Origin: Nonomuraea corallina
GTDB lineage: Bacteria; Actinomycetota; Actinomycetes; Streptosporangiales; Streptosporangiaceae
Assembly: GCF_027620315.1 (NCBI RefSeq)
Contig: NZ_JAPNNL010000007.1
Coordinates: forward strand, 1-64,000
Direction: 5' to 3'
Length of the DNA stretch: 64,000 nucleotides
The notes under the pieces are model-generated. The model was not told the DNA's origin. It worked only from the letters and a program-made list of their open reading frames with translations, and searched no databases. Below, one piece after another: positions 58,661 to 64,000 of this stretch. Made by a program: the position numbers and the translations under genes. Every line of letters starts with the position of its first letter. The stretch's first letter is position 1.

Positions 58661-60733
58661 CAGGGCCAGGGGAAGCACGGCCGGGGCGCCGGCGTGGCGG
58701 ACCAGGGCGGCGCCGAGGGTCATCGTCCAGCCGGTGTCGACCCGGTCGTCGACCAGCAGCACCGGGCCGCCGCACGCCGCCACGGCCGCGCCCAGCTCCT
58801 TCGGCATGGCCAGCGTCGCCCGTACGGCCTGGACCCGCTTGGCGCTGTTGAACTGCCGGCCGGGCGGCCCCGACCGGTAGCCCAGCTCACCGAGGTAGGT
58901 CAGGCGGCCGACCTGCGCCAGCCGCTCGCCGAAGGCGCGCACCAGCAGCGGCCTGGTCGAGGAGGGCACGCTCACCACGGCCACCGGCCGCTGCCTCCAC
59001 TCCCACGCGGACAGCACCTGGACCACGGCCGCGAACATGTCGTCGGGCATCGGCCCGTCAGGGCCGTCGAACAGCTCGCGCAGCCGGTTGCCCCAGCCGA
59101 TGTCGGTCAGCCGGCCGAGGGCGCGCCCGGGCTCGGCGCCGAGCTCGGGCTTGATCCGGCCGGACAGGTCGGGCAGGCCCGTCGGCCACTGCTTGCGCGG
59201 GTCGATCTCCACGCCGGGCCTGGCCAGCCGCTCGCGGGCGCGCTCGACGGCCGGGGCGGCGATGTCGGGCGAGCGGTGGCGGCCGGTGCAGTTGTCGCAG
59301 CGTCCGCACGGCCTGGCGGCCTCGTCGTCGAGCAGCTCGCGCAGGTAGTGCTCGCGGCAGCGGTCGGTGGTGAGGTAGCCGAGCATGGCCCGCTGCTCGG
59401 CCTCGCGCTCGGCGGCGATGCGGGCGTAGCGCTCCGTGTCGTAGGCCCACGGCTCGCCGGTGGCCTGCCAGCCGCCCTTGACCCGGCGCACCGCGCCGTC
59501 GACGTCGAGGACCTTGAGCATCATCTCCAGGCGGGTGCGGCTCAGGTCGACGGCGCTCTCCAGGGCGGGGGTGGACATGACGCCCCGCTCCTCCAGCGTC
59601 CCGAGCACGGTCCGGACGACCGGCTCGGGCGGGAAGGCCAGGGAGGTGAAGTAGGCCCAGATCTCGCGGTCCTCGACGCCGGGCAGCAGGATCACCTCGG
59701 CCCGCTCGACGCCGCGGCCGGCCCGGCCCACCTGCTGGTAGTAGGCGACCGGCGACTGCGGGGCGCCGACGTGGACGACGAACCCCAGATCGGGCTTGTC
59801 GAACCCCATGCCGAGCGCGCTCGTCGCCACCAGCGCCTTGATCTTGTTGTCGAGCAGCGCCTCCTCGGCCGCCAGCCGCTCCGCCGGCTCGGTCTGGCCG
59901 GTGTAGGCGGCGACCTCGTGGCCCTGCTCGCGCAGATAGCCGGCGATCTCGTGGGCGGCGGCGACGGTGAGGGTGTAGACGATGCCGGAGCCGGGCAGCT
60001 CGTGGAGCGTCTGGGCGAGCCAGGCCAGCCGCTGCTCGGCGGTGGGGAGCCTGACGACGCTCAGGTGGAGGCTCTCGCGTTCCAGCGGCCCGCGCAGGAC
60101 CAGGGTGTCGTCACCCATCTGCTCGGCGACGTCGCGGGTGACGCGGGCGTTGGCCGTGGCGGTGGTGGCGAGCACGGGGATGCCGGGCGGCAGCTCGGCG
60201 AAGAGCGTGGCCAGCCTGCGGTAGTCGGGGCGGAAGTCGTGGCCCCAGTCGGAGATGCAGTGGGCCTCGTCGACCACGACCAGGCCGGCGCTCTCGGCCA
60301 GCTCGGGCAGGACGTGGTCGCGGAAGTCGGGGTTGTTGAGCCGCTCGGGGCTGACCAGGAGCACGTCGACCTCGCCGTCGGCGACCTGGCCGTAGATCTC
60401 CTCCCACGCCTCGGGGTTGGCGGAGTTGATCGTCACGGCGCGGATGCCGGCGCGCTCGGCGGCGGCGATCTGGTTGCGCATGAGGGCGAGCAGCGGCGAG
60501 ACGATGACGGTCGGCCCCTCGTCCAGCGCGCGCAGCAGGGCGGTGGCCACGAAGTAGACCGCCGACTTGCCCCAGCCGGTGCGCTGCACGACCAGCACCC
60601 GCCGCCGGTCGACGACGAGCGCCTCGATGGCGGCCCACTGGTCGTCACGCAGCCGGGCGTGCTCGCCCGCCAGCGCCCGCAGCCTCTCCTCGGCCTGTTC
60701 GCGCAGCATCGCCGCGTCGGGGGCGTCAATCAT
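58646..60733 (-). CDS. RecQ family helicase with phosphoribosyltransferase-like tail
   Basis: A 695-residue protein. The helicase core has Walker [16 protein letters not shown] box [25 protein letters not shown], and motif [11 protein letters not shown]; the RecQ zinc site shows [20 protein letters not shown]. Instead of an HRDC domain the last 170 residues end in [20 protein letters not shown], a PRPP-binding motif of type I phosphoribosyltransferases. It probably acts in DNA repair; the tail's role is unknown. ATG at 60,733. Confidence 0.9.
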   Translation of the reverse strand: MIDAPDAAMLREQAEERLRALAGEHARLRDDQWAAIEALVVDRRRVLVVQRTGWGKSAVYFVATALLRALDEGPTVIVSPLLALMRNQIAAAERAGIRAVTINSANPEAWEEIYGQVADGEVDVLLVSPERLNNPDFRDHVLPELAESAGLVVVDEAHCISDWGHDFRPDYRRLATLFAELPPGIPVLATTATANARVTRDVAEQMGDDTLVLRGPLERESLHLSVVRLPTAEQRLAWLAQTLHELPGSGIVYTLTVAAAHEIAGYLREQGHEVAAYTGQTEPAERLAAEEALLDNKIKALVATSALGMGFDKPDLGFVVHVGAPQSPVAYYQQVGRAGRGVERAEVILLPGVEDREIWAYFTSLAFPPEPVVRTVLGTLEERGVMSTPALESAVDLSRTRLEMMLKVLDVDGAVRRVKGGWQATGEPWAYDTERYARIAAEREAEQRAMLGYLTTDRCREHYLRELLDDEAARPCGRCDNCTGRHRSPDIAAPAVERARERLARPGVEIDPRKQWPTGLPDLSGRIKPELGAEPGRALGRLTDIGWGNRLRELFDGPDGPMPDDMFAAVVQVLSAWEWRQRPVAVVSVPSSTRPLLVRAFGERLAQVGRLTYLGELGYRSGPPGRQFNSAKRVQAVRATLAMPKELGAAVAACGGPVLLVDDRVDTGWTMTLGAALVRHAGAPAVLPLALAVAS

Positions 60734-60847
60734 GGGTCCCTTGTTACCAGGTCCTGCCGACGATTCCGAGCCGGAACGGGGGAACCGGGCGGTTCGGCGG
60801 ATCGTTGGAACGACATCAGCCGCTTATCGTGCCCCAGGGGAGGGGTC

Positions 60848-61654
60848 ATGACAGAGGCACCCCACGCGCTCACGGTGCACGGGCTGGGACGCCGGAGCCG
60901 GACGTTGTTCAGAGCTGTGGCTGCGGTCGCCGTGGTCATGATGCTGGGGGGGAGCGGATGCGCCGGCTCGGGCGTCAAGGCGTCCTACCGGCCCGCGCTC
61001 CTTCCCGTCAAGCTGGAATGGGGCAACGGCAACATCAACATCACCGGCGAGACCTCCATCGTCACCCCCGTCGGAGTCTTCTCCGTGGGTCTGGAGCATT
61101 CGGTGGTGGCCAAGAAGGCCGACGCCCTCTACGTCATCTTCCGCAACCGCCACGCGAGCCTGCCCGGTTCGTCCGTCGCGGGGGTGGACCACATCTACGA
61201 GGTGATGAGCGGCGGCGGGCGGTTCGTCGCGGTGGTCAACGGCACGGCGACGATCGAGATCAGCGACCAGGAGGTGCTGATCGACGTCACGGACGGCGCG
61301 CTCAAGGTCGTCGAGTTCAAGGGGGCCCAGGCGGTCGTCCAGGAGCAGCAGGGCGGGGTGGCGCTGCGCTGGCAGCAGTTCTGGGACGACTGCTTCTACT
61401 CCCCCATGGGCCTGTCCCGGTGGGCGTACGACGACTCCACCATCGACAGCTGGTACGGGCTCGGCTTCCTCTGGTTCCTCTTCCGCCTGTTCTTCGCCCT
61501 CATCCTCGGCGTGGTCGACCTGGTCCTCACCGTGGGGTGCTTCCTGGCCGCCGTCGGCTTCCTGGTGGCCGGCCAGACAGGACGGAACATCGTGTACGGG
61601 GTCGAGGTGCTGGTGTTCTTGTTCGTCCTGTTCGCCGGTTCTCGACTGGCCTGA
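60848..61654 (+). CDS. Hypothetical membrane protein
   Basis: A 268-residue protein. One N-terminal hydrophobic helix (about 23-40, ending in GGSGCAG, lipobox-like), an extracytoplasmic beta-rich domain ([40 protein letters not shown]) and two C-terminal helices (about 200-262). ATG at 60,848 has a strong AGGGGAGGGG site. The arrangement suggests a membrane-facing or secreted domain anchored at both ends. Family not recognised. Confidence 0.7.
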   Translation: MTEAPHALTVHGLGRRSRTLFRAVAAVAVVMMLGGSGCAGSGVKASYRPALLPVKLEWGNGNINITGETSIVTPVGVFSVGLEHSVVAKKADALYVIFRNRHASLPGSSVAGVDHIYEVMSGGGRFVAVVNGTATIEISDQEVLIDVTDGALKVVEFKGAQAVVQEQQGGVALRWQQFWDDCFYSPMGLSRWAYDDSTIDSWYGLGFLWFLFRLFFALILGVVDLVLTVGCFLAAVGFLVAGQTGRNIVYGVEVLVFLFVLFAGSRLA

Positions 61655-61713
61655 GGCGGGCCACTCCCGAGACGTGTCGCACGCACGCACGTTTCTTCGG
61701 CACAATGTTCGAC

Positions 61714-64000
61714 ATGGCCCGACGCACCGCCGCACCCCCTCCCGAGGACTTCGAGGAACGCATCGTCGACATCGACGTGTCGTCCGAGATGCGCACCAGC
61801 TTCCTGGAGTACGCCTACTCCGTCATCTACCAGCGGGCGCTGCCCGACGCCCGCGACGGGCTGAAGCCGGTGCAGCGCCGCATCCTCTACTCGATGAGCG
61901 AGATGGGGCTGCGGCCCGACCGGGGGCACGTCAAGTCGTCCCGCGTGGTCGGCGACGTGATGGGCAAGCTCCACCCGCACGGTGACAGCGCCATCTACGA
62001 CGCGCTGGTGCGGCTGGCTCAGCCGTTCTCGATGCGGCTGCCGCTGATCGACGGCCACGGCAACTTCGGCTCGCTCGACGACCTGCCGGCCGCCATGCGC
62101 TACACCGAGGCCAGGCTGGCCCCGGCGGCGATGCTCATGGTGGAGTCGATCGACGAGGACACCGTCGACTTCAAGCCCAACTACGACGGGCAGGAGACCG
62201 AGCCGACGGTCATGCCGTCGGCCTTCCCCAACCTGCTGGTCAACGGCACCACCGGCATCGCGGTCGGCATGGCGACCAACATGGCGCCGCACAACCTGAC
62301 CGAGGTCGTCGCCGCCGCCCGCCACCTGATCAAGAAGCCGGCCGCGACGCTCGACGAGCTGATGACGTTCGTGCCCGGCCCCGACCTGCCGACCGGCGGC
62401 ACCATCATCGGCCTGCAGGGCGTCCGCGACGCCTACGAGACCGGGCGCGGCACCTTCCGCATGCGCGCCACCTGCACGGTCGAGCAGATCACTCCGCGCC
62501 GCAAGGGCATCATCGTCACCGAGCTGCCCTACAACGTCGGCCCCGAGCGCGTGGTCACCAAGATCAAAGAGCTGGTGACCAGCAAGAAGCTGCAGGGCAT
62601 CGCCGACCTGAAGGATCTCACCGACCGGCACAAGGGCCTGCGCCTGGTCATCGAGATCAAGAACGGCTTCATCCCCGAGGCGGTGCTGGAGGAGCTCTAC
62701 CGGCTGACGCCGATGGAGGAGACCTTCGGCATCAACAACGTGGCGCTGGTCGACGGCGAGCCGCGCACGCTGGGCCTGCGCGAGCTGCTCCAGGTGTACG
62801 TGAACCACCGGCTGGAGGTCGTCCGGCGGCGCTCGGAGTTCCGCCGCCGCAAGCGCGAGGACCGGCTCCACCTGGTCGACGGTCTCATCGTCGCGCTGCT
62901 CAACATCGACGAGGTCATCCAGGTGATCCGCGCCTCCGACGACTCGGCGCAGGCGCGCGAGCGGCTGATGAGCGTGTTCGACCTGACCGAGGTCCAGGCC
63001 GCCTACATCCTCGACACGCCGCTGCGCCGGCTCACCCGTTACGACAAGCTGGAGCTCGACCGCGAGAAGGAGACGCTCACCGAGGAGATCGCCGAGCTGA
63101 CCGCGATCCTGTCGTCGGAGACCCGGCTGCGGCAGGTGGTCTCCGGCGAGCTGGCCGACGTGGCGAAGAAGTACGGCACGCCGCGCCGTACCGAGCTGCG
63201 TGAGGCCACCGGTCAGACCCGCACCCCCGTGGTGTCGCTGCAGGTGGCCGACGACCCGTGCCTGGCGCTGCTGTCGTCCACGGGCCTGCTCGCCCGCACC
63301 GCCGACGCCGCGCCGTTGCCCGGCGAGGGCGGCCGGTCGCCGCACGACGTGCTGGTCTCCGCCGTCCGCACCACCGTGCGGGGCGAGGTGGGCGTGGTGA
63401 CGTCGCGGGGCCGGCTGATCCGCGTCCAGGTGGTCGACCTGCCGACGCTGCCCGCCTCGGCGGCTCCGCCGTCGCTGTCGGGCGGCCATCCCGTCGCCGA
63501 GTACGTGTCGCTGGAGCCTGACGAGACCGTGGTCGGTCTGGGTTCGCTCGACCCGGCGGGGCCCGGCCTGGCGCTCGGCACCGCGCAGGGGGTGGTCAAG
63601 CGGGTGGTGCCCGAATATCCCGCCAACCGTGACGACTTCGAGGTGATCACGCTCAAGGACGGCGACGCGGTGGTCGGCGCGGTCGAGCTGGAGTCCGAGG
63701 AGCATGACCTGGTGTTCATCACCTCGCAGGCCCAGTTGCTGCGCTATCCGGCGTCGCTGGTCCGGCCGCAGGGGCGGCCCGCGGGCGGCATGACGGGCGT
63801 CCGCCTCGACGACGGCGCGCGGGTGATCTGGTTCGGCGCCGTCGACCCGTCCAGGCCCGCCCAGGTGGTCACCGTGGCGGGCTCGTCCACGGCCCTGCCC
63901 GGCACCCAGATCGGCGGGGGCAAGGTGTCCGATTATGCCGACTTCCCTGCCAAGGGCCGGGCCACGGGCGGGGTGCGCGCCCAGCGGTTCCTGAAGGGCG
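61714..64000 (+). CDS. parC: DNA topoisomerase IV subunit A (ParC-type), partial
   Basis: The first 762 residues of a type IIA topoisomerase subunit; the 3' end lies beyond the window. The winged-helix and tower regions are clear: [43 protein letters not shown], and [12 protein letters not shown] with catalytic Tyr130. The C-terminal beta-pinwheel begins at about 490. It decatenates replicated chromosomes with ParE. ATG at 61,714 gives the usual MARRT start; ATG 61,705 is an alternative. GyrA is a possible alternative name, but the N-terminus and FxxRI(V/L)DIDV match actinobacterial ParC as I recall it. Confidence 0.92.
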   Translation, partial: MARRTAAPPPEDFEERIVDIDVSSEMRTSFLEYAYSVIYQRALPDARDGLKPVQRRILYSMSEMGLRPDRGHVKSSRVVGDVMGKLHPHGDSAIYDALVRLAQPFSMRLPLIDGHGNFGSLDDLPAAMRYTEARLAPAAMLMVESIDEDTVDFKPNYDGQETEPTVMPSAFPNLLVNGTTGIAVGMATNMAPHNLTEVVAAARHLIKKPAATLDELMTFVPGPDLPTGGTIIGLQGVRDAYETGRGTFRMRATCTVEQITPRRKGIIVTELPYNVGPERVVTKIKELVTSKKLQGIADLKDLTDRHKGLRLVIEIKNGFIPEAVLEELYRLTPMEETFGINNVALVDGEPRTLGLRELLQVYVNHRLEVVRRRSEFRRRKREDRLHLVDGLIVALLNIDEVIQVIRASDDSAQARERLMSVFDLTEVQAAYILDTPLRRLTRYDKLELDREKETLTEEIAELTAILSSETRLRQVVSGELADVAKKYGTPRRTELREATGQTRTPVVSLQVADDPCLALLSSTGLLARTADAAPLPGEGGRSPHDVLVSAVRTTVRGEVGVVTSRGRLIRVQVVDLPTLPASAAPPSLSGGHPVAEYVSLEPDETVVGLGSLDPAGPGLALGTAQGVVKRVVPEYPANRDDFEVITLKDGDAVVGAVELESEEHDLVFITSQAQLLRYPASLVRPQGRPAGGMTGVRLDDGARVIWFGAVDPSRPAQVVTVAGSSTALPGTQIGGGKVSDYADFPAKGRATGGVRAQRFLKG

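Overview
The window is high-GC DNA with strong third-position GC bias, many GTG starts and four-base ATGA/GTGA gene overlaps. It carries an actinobacterial gene set: a FasR-fabD-fabH-acpP-fabF block, a single-chain AceE, DUF3052, DUF3145 and DUF5998 proteins, a maleylpyruvate-isomerase-fold protein, and a pSAM2-type integrative element. This points to a filamentous actinomycete; Streptosporangiales is my best guess, but that is inference.

Left arm (1-14.09 kb): accessory genes. At the edge is a frame-broken partial gene, then a secreted protein built almost wholly of five-residue acidic repeats. Next come a four-gene overlapping operon (ECF sigma, zinc-finger membrane anti-sigma, ABC ATPase, permease), a macrolide-type glycosyltransferase divergent from a TetR regulator across a palindromic AT-rich spacer, a GNAT enzyme, a second sigma/membrane-partner pair, a NUDIX hydrolase, a 14-helix MFS exporter, a possibly frameshifted small gene and a DUF4143 ATPase behind four 23-bp repeats. 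Two gene remnants (GbsR/MarR-like and NUDIX-like) show erosion.

Element (14,093-27,208): an actinomycete integrative and conjugative element in the 3' half of tRNA-Val(UAC). A 45-bp identical repeat marks both ends, and paired 19-bp repeats inside each end look like integrase arm sites. The backbone reads GntR (KorSA-like), Pra-like activator, FtsK/TraSA-type transfer ATPase, HUH rolling-circle Rep and tyrosine integrase, with three GntR operator copies around the regulator and activator. The left third is lower-GC cargo: a membrane/coiled-coil protein, a KAP P-loop NTPase and a small Cys-containing membrane protein. It is followed by an XRE regulator/flavoprotein pair.

Central chromosome (27.2-46.7 kb): ROK kinase, peroxiredoxin, DUF3052, YjbQ-type protein, DUF1918 and aceE with a DasR-box-like palindrome upstream. 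Then a TAP-like hydrolase, a 15-codon micro-ORF with a strong ribosome site, a WYL regulator, a PolX-like HhH-PHP protein without polymerase domain, an ATP-grasp/DUF350 operon, and the type II fatty-acid operon ending in an acyl-CoA carboxylase carboxyltransferase.

Right arm (46.8-64 kb): a compact locus of cytosolic S8 protease, ECF sigma factor, a small overlapping protein and a 939-residue TPR-CHAT protein (two predicted proteases plus a dedicated sigma factor). Then a rhodanese/phosphodiesterase pair, DUF5998, a GNAT-fused acyl-CoA synthetase-like protein, a PfkB kinase, a RecQ helicase with a C-terminal phosphoribosyltransferase-like tail, a membrane protein, and topoisomerase IV subunit A, cut by the window end.
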